The notes below the pieces were generated by a model. That model searched no databases, was not told the DNA's origin, and saw nothing but the letters and a program-made list of their open reading frames with translations. Positions 45,245-54,261 of a DNA stretch of 64,000 nt are shown here, in pieces (position 1 is the stretch's first letter; each line of letters opens with the position of its first letter). A program made the position numbers and the translations under genes. The stretch is from Anaerolineales bacterium (lineage in GTDB: Bacteria > Chloroflexota > Anaerolineae > Anaerolineales > UBA11858): positions 1 through 64,000 of the forward strand of contig JANQED010000132.1 in assembly GCA_028278545.1 (NCBI GenBank), given 5' to 3'.

Positions 45245-46462
45245 TTATCTGTTGACCAGAGACTCCATAATCCCGGCCATCTTCATCGAAAGCTCCCGGC
45301 GGTCGAAGTGCTCTTCGATATATTTGCGCCCATTTTGTCCCAGTCGCTGCCCTTCTCGATGATCTCCTGCCAGGGCACGGATAGCCGCCGCGAGGGCGTC
45401 CGCATCTCCGGGGGGGACAAATATACCAGCATCGGCATCCTCCACGACATCGCGGATGACACCATCAATAGCCAGGATCACAGGCCTCCCAGCAGCCATA
45501 TAATCGAAAACCTTGTTAGGGTAAACCGTCTTATACATCTCGATAGGTTTGAGAATTGCGATGCAGGCATCCGCTGCCGCCAACGCCCTCCCCATCTCCG
45601 ACTTGGGCATGGGGGGAAGGAAATGCACATTGGCCAACCCCATCTTTGCAGCTCGATCCATCAAGGCAGGCTTTTCCTTTCCATCTCCGAGCAGCACGAT
45701 AGAAATATCCGTCCGGTCACGAAGTTGAGAAGCCGCATCGAGCAGCACATCCAGATCGTTGGACATCCCGTGAGCCCCAGCATACAAAGCCACGAACTTA
45801 TCTTCCAAATGATGTATCCCTCTAAACTCAGCGCCATCGGCCGCGGGATCAAACATGCTAGGATCGGCGCCGTTGGGAACCAGCGCGACATCGCTTCCAC
45901 CGCGAGAGTGGACATGCTCGATAAAGCCGGGTGAGTTGACTAAGATTCGATCAGCGCGACGATAGAGGAAACCTTCTAGCCATTGCGAAGCCCGGATGAG
46001 CAGTGGATTTTGCAGCACACCGACAGCAATGGCAAAGGCAGGCCAAAGATCACGCACCTCAAACAAAAGCGGCACCCCTTTAAGGCGCGCTATCATCCAG
46101 GCTGTCACTCCCTGGAAGATGGGCGGCGAAGTGCCCCAAACCAAATCCACATCCCGAACGCGCAAGCCGATCACAAAGGAAGAAACCATAAAACTGAGGA
46201 AACTGAAGACCCGATGGACAAAAGATCGGTGCAGGGCAGCGTAGGTGTAAGCGCGAATCACCCTCACCGCTAAACCTTCTTCCTGAGAAAGTGAGGGACG
46301 AGGCGAAAAAGACGATTTTGTCCCCGTTAAATAGCTAACTGGGCTGGCGATCACAGTTACGTGATGGCCGCTCTCTGCCAGATTGCGGGCAATCTCATGG
46401 TGCCGAGTGCCCCCAGGTTCATCAAGAGCGGCAAAAGCCTGGTGAATCAACAAGATGTGCAT
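45245..46462 (-). CDS. GT4-family glycosyltransferase (WbuB-like)
   Basis: 405 aa GT-B glycosyltransferase. N-domain: HILLIHQAFAALDEPGGTRHHEIARNLAESGHHVTVIAS. Linker and C-domain: PNGADPSMFDP, VALYAGAHGMSNDLDVLLDAA, and the nucleotide-sugar site KVFDYMAAGRPVILAIDG..AGIFVPPGDADALA. It should add sugars during polysaccharide assembly at the inner membrane face. It lies in a row with the kinase-like, heparinase-like and oxidoreductase genes, which supports a role in surface polysaccharide metabolism. Confidence 0.88.
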   Translation of the reverse strand: MHILLIHQAFAALDEPGGTRHHEIARNLAESGHHVTVIASPVSYLTGTKSSFSPRPSLSQEEGLAVRVIRAYTYAALHRSFVHRVFSFLSFMVSSFVIGLRVRDVDLVWGTSPPIFQGVTAWMIARLKGVPLLFEVRDLWPAFAIAVGVLQNPLLIRASQWLEGFLYRRADRILVNSPGFIEHVHSRGGSDVALVPNGADPSMFDPAADGAEFRGIHHLEDKFVALYAGAHGMSNDLDVLLDAASQLRDRTDISIVLLGDGKEKPALMDRAAKMGLANVHFLPPMPKSEMGRALAAADACIAILKPIEMYKTVYPNKVFDYMAAGRPVILAIDGVIRDVVEDADAGIFVPPGDADALAAAIRALAGDHREGQRLGQNGRKYIEEHFDRRELSMKMAGIMESLVNR

Positions 46463-46489
46463 GAGGCTGTCTGGTCGTTGAGCGTTTTG

Positions 46490-47173
46490 TTATTTTTCGT
46501 CGCTGCGCGAGATAATCATGGGGGAATCAATTTGATTATTATCCAAAATTACATCAGCGTGTTCTTTGGGTCGGGCATCTTCAAAGTATAACCGCTGGCC
46601 CGGCACATAGCGCTGCTGATATCTGGCGTAAATGGCTTCTTCTGCACTTCCCAGACCATTTCGAAGATCGCGCCGTACGGCACGAGGCACTGAAATCTCA
46701 AAATCAACATCAATGAAGATGTGGAAATCCCAATAGGCAACCAGCTCCGGGCGTAAAAGAAAGACTCCATCGAACAACAAGACCGCGTCAAGGGGCGCTG
46801 CGCTCGGGGGTTCAGGGGTGGGTGCATCGGCCCGATAATCAAACACCCTGCGGTGATGTTTCCTATTTCCGCCTGGCCCCAAAGGGATCAGCAACATCTT
46901 GATGACAGCCTCATAGTTGAAGGAATCCTGGTAGTATCCCCGGGGTGAGTCTGCTCCCTGGCGATAGCGAATGCTTTTCGGGTTATGAAAACCATCAATC
47001 GACGCCCGGATTACGGCTCGTCCACGTTCTTCGATTATCGGCGTCATTTCGTCAGCCAATATCGTTTTTCCGGCAGCGTCAACGCCGTCGATGGCTACCC
47101 GAATTGGATGAGGGCGCTCGATAGTCACAATGACATCCACCAGTTCTTCGATGATTTTCCTGCGTCTACTCAT
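46490..47173 (-). CDS. Uridine-kinase-like P-loop protein
   Basis: 227 aa from the ATG at 47173, which overlaps the heparinase-like stop by 8 nt (AATGAGTAG); the GTG at 47194 has no SD either. Walker A appears as AIDGVDAAGKTILADEM, followed by RASIDGFHNPKSIRY and ILLFDG-like LLFDGVFLLRPEL. The pattern matches uridine kinase/phosphoribulokinase relatives. A nucleoside or sugar could be the acceptor. Its place in a polysaccharide-type operon suggests sugar activation, but this is inference. Confidence 0.75.
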   Translation of the reverse strand: MSRRRKIIEELVDVIVTIERPHPIRVAIDGVDAAGKTILADEMTPIIEERGRAVIRASIDGFHNPKSIRYRQGADSPRGYYQDSFNYEAVIKMLLIPLGPGGNRKHHRRVFDYRADAPTPEPPSAAPLDAVLLFDGVFLLRPELVAYWDFHIFIDVDFEISVPRAVRRDLRNGLGSAEEAIYARYQQRYVPGQRLYFEDARPKEHADVILDNNQIDSPMIISRSDEK

Positions 47174-49175
47174 TACTTGGGAATGCCCATTCACTTGAGA
47201 AAGTAATCGGTAAAGGGCTTGCCGCTGTCACGGAAAAGGAGAGCGCGGGGGACTTATGGCCATACGTCGGAGACACCCAACCCCAGTTGGGATGGGCAGG
47301 GGCATCGCCATAGAGAACTTCACCGGCGCGAATCAGGGACGGTTGGAGGTTGGAGATCGAGGATCGGATTGACAACGATATCAAGCCATACGGAGAGAGC
47401 AATTCGATCTCCAGTCCCGAATTATCGATCGTCCATCGCCAATCTGGCAATAACCAATGCAGACGAGCGGTGTGAGAAGCCAGGTGCGGAGAATTCGAGG
47501 CTGGAATCAACTGATCTTCAACAACCCATCGATCATCATCGTGTGCCACAACAGACCTTTGATGCGTTACACCTAAACGTCGATAGCCATCGTGTTGCGC
47601 GATCACACGTTCCAATGCACCCTCGTCGGTATGCTCATCCAGCACGACTTCAGCCTGTGCCCAATCCAGGTAGAGAAATCGCCCGGCGCGGGTCATCTGC
47701 TCACAGCCATCGACCATCACCGTATTATGAACGGCTGTATGAGTCAGGGCATTCTCCCAAGGAGGGAGAGCATTGTAGAGATAGGTACCCGCATCCTGAG
47801 CAACGTTCAGACCCCGCCACCAGAGATCGAGGTGAAGTTGGTCAGCGTGACCGGGACGGTCATGAAATTCTGCAGTGCGGAGATAGGCCCAACTGCGCGC
47901 AGCCCGGAGAGTGACAGGTGAGGTATCTCGCATCGCCGCCCGCGTTTCCTGTTTAACGTCTTCCATCTGAGAAGATGAGTTCTGATCCTTGAAGCCCGGA
48001 CAGAACCACAGGCTCATTTCGTCCCACGGCCCTGGATCGAAAGCCCGTTTTCCCCAAAAAGCTTGTGAGGCAGCCTGCAAAACAGGGCGATAATCGTGAT
48101 AGGGCAACACGGTCAGGGGCAAGATGTAAGCGCCATCGTTAGGCCCCAGGTTGAGGGCGCGACCGGATTCTACATCAGTCAAAGACAGCAACCAGCGAAT
48201 TGCACGCTGCACGTTGAACGATCCACGCTCTCTGATGCCCCTATTGGGTAGGTTGTTGCCTTGCTGAATCAAATGAACCCATAACACGAGTTGCAACATC
48301 AGCCGATGATAGTTTGTGCTGTGCTGTGTGTAGGTGCCGTCTTGGGCGATCTGGGTCTCCAGGCCGCGATTGAACCATTTCCAGCCAAGGTTCGACCATC
48401 GGGAGGCATCAGGATGATCAGACAAAGCCAGAGAAGCCGTGATCAAGCCGGCAGCCTCGCTGAGCAGGTGATTATTATTTTGCGCGCGGGCGTAAAGCAA
48501 TGTGGGGGGAATGCGTGAAGCATGATCGGCGATGGTGCAAGCAATTGACGAGTTGCGGGCGGCGGTCGAATGGCGTGATGCAGCAAAAACCTGCGCCGCA
48601 AAGACAAAAGCCATCAACCGCAAAGCCACTTCTTGAGCAGAGGCCCAGTTAGGTCCCTTGTTGACAGGGTTGGCTCGCTGAAAGACCTCAAAGTAGCGCC
48701 AAAACGCTTCCGGGTAGCGCTCATCCTTTGTGAGATAGTAAGCGCGCCCTAGCGTGAAAGCCCAGCCAAAACGAGTCGGCTCCCAGGTGAATTTGGGGTC
48801 CTCAACACCCCAGGTCTGCTGCCCTAGCTCGTACTCTGTCCAATGGGGTAATTCGCCAGGCGGGGTTAGATTAAGGGGAACGGGATCACCCCCAAAAAGC
48901 CGCACTCGACCCGCTGCGATTTCGTCAGCCTCAGCCACCAGTTGAAGGAGGCCACCCTCACCTATGCTTGAAAGCAATTGATCCTGCGTGGGGAGATTGA
49001 TGATTGCTGAGGGTCGTCCATTCTCCGCGGTCCACGTTCCGCCGTCTGCGGCCATTCGTCTTCGTAAATAACCAGAGCGCAACAGACACTGGTACCACGC
49101 GTAAAGCCCCAGTTGCCTGGGGCCAAGTTCGAGCAGGGCTTTAAGGGCAAGGCGCAATCTGGAACCTTCAGGCAA
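47166..49175 (-). CDS. Heparinase II/III-like protein
   Basis: 669 aa, TTG start with GGGAG that overlaps the vapC stop. An N-terminal alpha-toroid (WTEYELGQQTWGVEDPKFTWE, RYFEVFQRANPVNKGPNWAS, LLYARAQNNNHLLSEAAGL) with catalytic-type Asn/His/Tyr residues (YTQHSTNYHRLMLQ) is followed by the C-terminal beta-sandwich (HADQLHLDLWWRG, HNTVMVDG). This is the polysaccharide-lyase family 12/15-like architecture. No signal peptide is seen. Such proteins accompany bi-domain oxidoreductases in surface-polysaccharide loci. Degenerate microsatellites are embedded (SSISNLQPS, SFNVQRA). Confidence 0.85.
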   Translation of the reverse strand: MPEGSRLRLALKALLELGPRQLGLYAWYQCLLRSGYLRRRMAADGGTWTAENGRPSAIINLPTQDQLLSSIGEGGLLQLVAEADEIAAGRVRLFGGDPVPLNLTPPGELPHWTEYELGQQTWGVEDPKFTWEPTRFGWAFTLGRAYYLTKDERYPEAFWRYFEVFQRANPVNKGPNWASAQEVALRLMAFVFAAQVFAASRHSTAARNSSIACTIADHASRIPPTLLYARAQNNNHLLSEAAGLITASLALSDHPDASRWSNLGWKWFNRGLETQIAQDGTYTQHSTNYHRLMLQLVLWVHLIQQGNNLPNRGIRERGSFNVQRAIRWLLSLTDVESGRALNLGPNDGAYILPLTVLPYHDYRPVLQAASQAFWGKRAFDPGPWDEMSLWFCPGFKDQNSSSQMEDVKQETRAAMRDTSPVTLRAARSWAYLRTAEFHDRPGHADQLHLDLWWRGLNVAQDAGTYLYNALPPWENALTHTAVHNTVMVDGCEQMTRAGRFLYLDWAQAEVVLDEHTDEGALERVIAQHDGYRRLGVTHQRSVVAHDDDRWVVEDQLIPASNSPHLASHTARLHWLLPDWRWTIDNSGLEIELLSPYGLISLSIRSSISNLQPSLIRAGEVLYGDAPAHPNWGWVSPTYGHKSPALSFSVTAASPLPITFSSEWAFPSNE

Positions 49176-49182
49176 TCTGCTG

Positions 49183-49599
49183 TTACTCCCGTTTCCAAAG
49201 GGTCATTTTTCCGGCTTCATCCGCGTACCAGACAGTCAACTCCGGCATGGGGAAGTGACGCGGATTAGTAGTAACAAGCGGGACTTCCACATGAATAGCT
49301 GTCGCAGCTATAACTGCATCAGCATCTCCCAGAGTAATGCCTTTAGAGCGCCAGGAATAAATAGTCTCTCCTGCTAAGTCCGAGATGGCGCTATCCACCG
49401 GAATTGTCACTAGGGAATCGAACAATGCAAAGGTATCCTCTCTCTCATGCTTGCGCATCCCCCTAACAACTTCCAATCGCGTGAAAACAGAGATATAGAG
49501 CAAACCCTCTAATGCCAATCCCTTTAACATCTCGTGATACCCTGGCGACCTACGAAGATAGCGAATGAGGATACTGGTATCCAGGAGATAGTCACTCAT
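49183..49599 (-). CDS. vapC: PIN-domain toxin (VapC-type)
   Basis: 138 aa from the ATG at 49599, overlapping the antitoxin stop by 8 nt; the track start at 49614 is five codons upstream. The PIN acidic site is complete: YLLDTSILIRYL, RLEVVRG, LGDADAVIAATA and the TTNPRHF that follows. VapC toxins are Mg-dependent endoribonucleases that cleave tRNA or rRNA. The neighbouring RHH protein should neutralise it. Confidence 0.9.
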   Translation of the reverse strand: MSDYLLDTSILIRYLRRSPGYHEMLKGLALEGLLYISVFTRLEVVRGMRKHEREDTFALFDSLVTIPVDSAISDLAGETIYSWRSKGITLGDADAVIAATAIHVEVPLVTTNPRHFPMPELTVWYADEAGKMTLWKRE

Positions 49600-49915
49600 C
49601 GCGCCCCCATTCATCGGACCAGTCTCGAGTTCCTAGTCTCCGACTTTCTTCGATCCAGCGATCGATATCTTCTGGTGTAGCCAACTCGGGGTGATCCTCA
49701 TCCTTCCAAGCACCATACGACTGCTCCAAAGCCTTTAACAATCGCCGGCGACGAAGCTCGCGCTCCAATACCTTCGTGATAAACTTCGTCCGCCCTCGCG
49801 CCGGGATGAGCATACGCAATTCATCCACTAACGATTTAGGAAGATACAGGTTCAAACGCTCTTTTTCAACTTTGTAGGTCGCTGATACCTCAGAAATCTT
49901 TTTGCGCCCTGTCAT
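49592..49915 (-). CDS. Ribbon-helix-helix antitoxin (VapB-type)
   Basis: 107 aa from the ATG at 49915 with AAAGGA upstream; the track start (49957) would overlap the oxidoreductase end. An RHH-like N-terminus (KERLNLYLPKSLVDELRML) precedes a helical stretch (FITKVLERELRRRRLLKAL). The C-terminal toxin-binding tail (YGAWKDEDHPELATPEDIDRWIEE) is typical of CopG-like VapB partners. It should bind its own promoter. The pair lies inside a polysaccharide-type operon in the same orientation. Confidence 0.85.
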   Translation of the reverse strand: MTGRKKISEVSATYKVEKERLNLYLPKSLVDELRMLIPARGRTKFITKVLERELRRRRLLKALEQSYGAWKDEDHPELATPEDIDRWIEESRRLGTRDWSDEWGRDE

Positions 49916-49953
49916 GGTGTATTCCTTTTGCACTATATCTTTACACCATTCTA

Positions 49954-52140
49954 TCACCCAGAAAGACCTTCGTCAATTGAGATTTGCTCACCCTTGCTCA
50001 GTGCTTCGACCGCAGCGAAGGTGGCATTGGTCACACCGAATAGCTGGTCGTAGGGAATCGGAGGTGGGCCTCCGCCGAGGATTGAACTTGCAAAGGCCTC
50101 CCACGCAGCACGGTGACCTTTATCCTGGCGCAATCGAGAGCGAACCAGCTTTCGCCGCCCATTATGCACCATCTCCAACATACGGAAGTCATCCAGCACA
50201 GCCACCATACCACCGGCAAAAGCTTCGATGCGTTCCTTTGGGAAAGCCTTATCGCCATTCGCCAGGTATGTGACAGTTCCCAGGGACCCATCTGGGAAAG
50301 TAAAAGTGAGCACGACATTGTCCTCGTGGTAGACCCGCGCGTCAGGGAGGGCATGCGCAGTGACTGAATCGGGAGCCTCACCAACCAGGAATGTCAAGAA
50401 ATCAACAAAGTGACAGCCTTCGCCGATAATCCGTCCGCCACCTTCGGCAGGATCGTGCAGCCAGTGGGTGAGGGGAATAAATCCGGCATTGACCCTGTAA
50501 TGAATCACGAAGGGTTCCACGCGCTTAGAGAAGAAAGCGTGCATTTTCTGGGCTAAAGGGGCAAAGCGGCGATTGAAGCCGACGGTCAAAAGCTGGGAGC
50601 TGTTAGCAGTTAACGCTTCCTCGACAAGGATTAATGGCTCTCGGTTAACGGCCAATGGCTTCTCTACGAACACATGTTTGCCTGCTCGTAAAGCTGCGAT
50701 AGCCTGATCTGAGTGCAAATTGTGTCGGGTCAGGATGGCAACAGTATTGATTTTGGGATCATCAATGATTTGGGAAGCATCGCTGGCAACGTATTGAAAG
50801 CCGAATTTCTTCCCCGCATGCTGGGCACTCAACCCTGAACCAGAAACAACCCCCAATAGATCGATTGATGGTATCTTGCTGACTGCAGGAAGCATAACCG
50901 CGGTGGCGAAGTTGCCAGCCCCAAGAACTCCCAGCGATACACGTTCAGACGTCTGCACATTTATACGCTGACTCACCCCCAAATCCAGACGCTCAAACTT
51001 ATCAGTTCTTTCTTGGAGATCACCTTCAGGATATGTCAGCAGAACGCCCAAGAAGGGCTCATCTTTCTTGCCCGTGATGAGTTCGTAGGCTTCAGGTGCT
51101 CTTTCAATGGGGAATCGATGCGTGATCAAAGATGAGACATCCAGACGGCCCGAACCCATCAAATCCACGACTGACTCGACATTGCGGCCTTCAGTCCAGC
51201 GCACGTAGCCAATGGGATAGTCATGACCGAACTCTTCGTAATTCGGATCGTAGCGCCCGGGGCCGTAGGAACGTGAGTTGACGAAATTGAGCTCTTTCTG
51301 GAAGTATTCCCTGCGGGGAATATTTAGCCCCACAGCTCCGACGGCAACGATATTGGCCCTATCCCGGGCAATGGCGCCAGCCAGAACAACAGGATCATCT
51401 GAGGGGGTACCGGCGCATATCAAAACCGCGTCGACTCCCCGGCCGCGTGAAAAAGCCAGGGATGCATCCTCGGCCTGGTCGCGAAGAACAGCTTCGGCCC
51501 CCATACGACAGGCCAGTTCGACCCGGCTTGGGTCGAGGTCCACCCCAAAAACGTGACATCCTGCCGAGTGGGCAATGCACACCGTCAATAATCCCAATAA
51601 GCCTAAGCCGATCACCGCCACGCTCTCGCCGACCTGGGGTTGAGCCAACCGGAAACCGTGAAGGGCAACTGCACCCAGGGTGGCAAAGGCAGCAGACTCA
51701 AAATCGAGGTGGGGGGGAAGATGGGCAAGCAGATTTTTGGGTACAACGACATACTCCGCGTGCACCGCATATCCACCACCCGCGCAGGCCACACGGTCAC
51801 CCACCTTGAAACCCTGCAACCCCTCACCCACCGCAACAATGACCCCGGCGGACGAATATCCCAAAGGCAGGGGCTGATCAAGGCGATTGAGGGCGGCTTC
51901 CGCAGTCGTCAAGACGCCTTCTCGGCGAGCTTTATCCACCGCCTGGCGAACCAAATCCGGGCGAGAGCGAGCTTTGCCCACCAAGTTCTTTTCGGCAAAC
52001 TCTACAACCATGCGCTCAGTGCCAGCAGACACCAACGAGGCAACGTTTTTGACTAGCGCAGTCCCTGGTTTAGGCACAGGTATTGGAACATCGCCAACGG
52101 TAGTTTCGCCCGTACGGAGATTTTGTAATAGTTGTTTCAT
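49954..52140 (-). CDS. Bi-domain oxidoreductase (zinc-type dehydrogenase fused to Gfo/Idh/MocA)
   Basis: 728 aa. The N-terminal half (about 1-375) is a medium-chain dehydrogenase: GYSSAGVIVAVGEGL, VGDRVACAGGGYAVHAEYV, AVIGLGLLGLLTVCIAHSAG. The second half (about 395-728) is a Gfo/Idh/MocA oxidoreductase: GVLGAGNFATAVMLPAV, AGKHVFVEKPLA, GEGCHFVDFLTFL. The full zinc-ligand set of classical alcohol dehydrogenases is not obvious. This fusion is common beside heparinase-like genes in surface polysaccharide loci and probably oxidises a nucleotide-sugar or sugar-acid intermediate. It heads the 52.1-42.9 kb unit. Confidence 0.88.
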   Translation of the reverse strand: MKQLLQNLRTGETTVGDVPIPVPKPGTALVKNVASLVSAGTERMVVEFAEKNLVGKARSRPDLVRQAVDKARREGVLTTAEAALNRLDQPLPLGYSSAGVIVAVGEGLQGFKVGDRVACAGGGYAVHAEYVVVPKNLLAHLPPHLDFESAAFATLGAVALHGFRLAQPQVGESVAVIGLGLLGLLTVCIAHSAGCHVFGVDLDPSRVELACRMGAEAVLRDQAEDASLAFSRGRGVDAVLICAGTPSDDPVVLAGAIARDRANIVAVGAVGLNIPRREYFQKELNFVNSRSYGPGRYDPNYEEFGHDYPIGYVRWTEGRNVESVVDLMGSGRLDVSSLITHRFPIERAPEAYELITGKKDEPFLGVLLTYPEGDLQERTDKFERLDLGVSQRINVQTSERVSLGVLGAGNFATAVMLPAVSKIPSIDLLGVVSGSGLSAQHAGKKFGFQYVASDASQIIDDPKINTVAILTRHNLHSDQAIAALRAGKHVFVEKPLAVNREPLILVEEALTANSSQLLTVGFNRRFAPLAQKMHAFFSKRVEPFVIHYRVNAGFIPLTHWLHDPAEGGGRIIGEGCHFVDFLTFLVGEAPDSVTAHALPDARVYHEDNVVLTFTFPDGSLGTVTYLANGDKAFPKERIEAFAGGMVAVLDDFRMLEMVHNGRRKLVRSRLRQDKGHRAAWEAFASSILGGGPPPIPYDQLFGVTNATFAAVEALSKGEQISIDEGLSG

Positions 52141-52525
52141 AAATCGGGTCGAAAAGCTTTGTAGTCGAGCAGTTTAACTCTTTGACTTCGAATTAGGCGC
52201 GGGAAAACCTTTTGTTGATCAACAAAAATTCATCTTGAACAAAGCTCAGTATACCGCGACTTGCACTATCCCGGTACGAGGTCGCGGCAAAGATCACAAA
52301 CTTTAAAATCGACCGCTTTATCGGTCATATTCTCTTCGATGAAAAAATCGCGGCCTGAACAAAAGCATCATCCACAGGCATATGATCTGCGATCTGCGCG
52401 AAGATTCAGTGATTCTCGTAGATGGAGAGTTGATCTATAAAAACGGGGATTTTGCGATCTAAATTGGTGAAGCGTATTGCGCAAACCGGGGAATATTGAC
52501 CTGCCCCACGCTTTACATTGTTAAA
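52141..52525. promoter_or_regulatory. Gap upstream of the bi-domain oxidoreductase with palindromic operator candidate
   Basis: 385 bp without a gene. TTTTGTTGATCAACAAAA (52210-52227) is a perfect 18-bp palindrome about 70 nt upstream of the oxidoreductase start and suits a dimeric regulator. CCGCGAC / GTCGCGG (52254-52287) can form a further stem. No other element is recognised. Confidence 0.5.
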
Positions 52526-53053
52526 TCACGCCCGCCAGAAACCACGCCGGACGGAACGGATTTCTGAAGCGGTGATAAACGCATCCCCATCGACTTCGTA
52601 AATTAGACTTTCGATTTCGGTAACCTGCTTGCGGCGCACATTGCAATTGAGCATGGTCACCATGCCGTCTTTCCCCCGAGCTGGGACTTCGGTCACGGCA
52701 AAGCCTTCCGCGCGCAAGCGTTCGCCAAGCGCATTCCCATACCGTGGGCTGATGATTTGCAGATGAACAAAACCAATCGCTAAGCGCTCTTCGATGTAGA
52801 TGCCCACCACATTGCCAGTAGCGAATCCCGCTGCGTAGCCAACAATATTGAGGGGGTTTTCTAGATTGCTGAGCACGGAGGTTATGGCGATGACGAAGAT
52901 CGCTGACTGGCAAAAGCCCAGTCCCCAGGCGATTGGTTTTCGACCACGCATGACGAACAAGACTCGCAGCGTATCGAACGTCATATCGGTGACGCGCAGC
53001 CCAAAGATCAACAGCGCGCCCAGCAAAGCATGAATAGAAAGGTCTAAATCCAC
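52526..53053 (-). CDS. UPF0316 / DUF2179 membrane protein
   Basis: 175 aa. Three N-terminal membrane helices (LLGALLIFGLRVTDMTFDTLR, GLGFCQSAIFVIAITSVL, IVGYAAGFATGNVVGIYIEER) are followed by a DUF2179 domain (GFAVTEVPARGKDGMVTMLNCNVRRKQVTEIESLIYEVD). That is the UPF0316 architecture. The soluble domain has a PII-like or RCK-like fold and may bind a ligand; cellular role unknown. tsaD starts 9 nt upstream of it on the same strand. Confidence 0.88.
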   Translation of the reverse strand: MDLDLSIHALLGALLIFGLRVTDMTFDTLRVLFVMRGRKPIAWGLGFCQSAIFVIAITSVLSNLENPLNIVGYAAGFATGNVVGIYIEERLAIGFVHLQIISPRYGNALGERLRAEGFAVTEVPARGKDGMVTMLNCNVRRKQVTEIESLIYEVDGDAFITASEIRSVRRGFWRA

Positions 53054-53062
53054 AGTTTTGTC

Positions 53063-54094
53063 CTATGATGATAATTCAGAAAGCGGCCAGGTTGGTAGCG
53101 CATCCATATCTAGCCCATCGCGTTGACCTGCGCTGAAACGATAACACCCCGCACCTGCAATCATAGCAGCGTTATCAGTACACAAACTTATCGGTGGGAT
53201 GTGAACCGTCAGCCTGGACTCAGCCAATATCTTTTTGCGCAAGGCTTCGTTAGCGGAAACACCACCGACAACAAGAATCTCTTTTGCCTTGAACTCTTTG
53301 GCTGCTTCTATCGTTTTAGCGACCAACACATCAACAACCGAGGCCTGAAAGCTGGCTGCCAAATCAGTGACCGGCAATGTTTCTCCGCCTTTTTCAAGCG
53401 CCCGGACTTCTCGTAGCACTGCTGTTTTGAGCCCGCTAAATGAGAAATCCCAGGTCCCGGGCAGCTTGGCCCTCGGGAATTCCATTGCCATAGGATTCCC
53501 CTCTTCTGCAGCCTTTTGTATAGCCGGCCCCCCGGGATAAGACAAGCCAATCAGACGACCGACCTTGTCAAACGCCTCTCCAGCGGCATCATCCAATGTG
53601 CCACCTAAACGCTGGTAAACACAGTGATCTTCCATGAGAACCAATTCCGTGTGGCCGCCTGAGACGATCAACCCCAACAGAGGGAAAGACGGCTCTGAGG
53701 GTAATTCTCCGCTAGATTCATGCAGCCAGGCCGAATACAAGTGTCCTTCGAGGTGGTTGATTCCTAAAAGAGGCAAGCCACTTCCCAACGCCAAACCTTT
53801 GGCAGCGTTGATGCCGACAACCAACGAGCCCGGCAACCCCGGCCCGCGGGTGACTGCTATGGCATCCACCTCGCTCAAATTCATGTGGGCCCGGTGTAAA
53901 GCCTCTTCGATGACAGGTGAAATATGGAGAGTGTGCTGGCGCGAAGCCACCTCCGGGAAGACACCGCCAAACTGCGCGTGCAAATCCACCTGGGAGGCCA
54001 CCACACTCGACAGGATCACCCGCCCATCTTCTACAACCGCAGCGGCGGTTTCATCGCACGAAGTCTCAATACCTAGAACTCGAACGTTTTCCAT
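53063..54094 (-). CDS. tsaD: tRNA N6-threonylcarbamoyltransferase TsaD
   Basis: 343 aa ASKHA-fold protein that makes t6A37 on ANN-decoding tRNAs with TsaB, TsaC and TsaE. Motifs: [35 protein letters not shown] (metal His residues), [30 protein letters not shown] and [13 protein letters not shown]. No tsaB or tsaE is next to it. A 167-bp gap without recognised signals separates it from the M24 gene. Confidence 0.96.
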   Translation of the reverse strand: MENVRVLGIETSCDETAAAVVEDGRVILSSVVASQVDLHAQFGGVFPEVASRQHTLHISPVIEEALHRAHMNLSEVDAIAVTRGPGLPGSLVVGINAAKGLALGSGLPLLGINHLEGHLYSAWLHESSGELPSEPSFPLLGLIVSGGHTELVLMEDHCVYQRLGGTLDDAAGEAFDKVGRLIGLSYPGGPAIQKAAEEGNPMAMEFPRAKLPGTWDFSFSGLKTAVLREVRALEKGGETLPVTDLAASFQASVVDVLVAKTIEAAKEFKAKEILVVGGVSANEALRKKILAESRLTVHIPPISLCTDNAAMIAGAGCYRFSAGQRDGLDMDALPTWPLSELSS

Positions 54095-54261
54095 TCCGTT
54101 TCACACAAATATATATTCTGCGCCTGGTTCATCATTCAGTCGCAGCTATAACAAAATAATCGGACCTAAGCCAACAACCAGGTTTCGGGAAATACATCGT
54201 TTTTCGACGCATGCTAGCAATCTGTCCTCGGGCATATTGAGCAAAGTCATGCCAGGATGAA

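Noticed and set aside
45308-45934. 208-aa plus-strand ORF opposite the GT4 gene
   Set aside because: Shadow of the glycosyltransferase; no start signal or domain.
47219-47914. 231-aa plus-strand ORF opposite the heparinase-like gene
   Set aside because: His/Arg/Pro-rich shadow translation of a real gene on the other strand.
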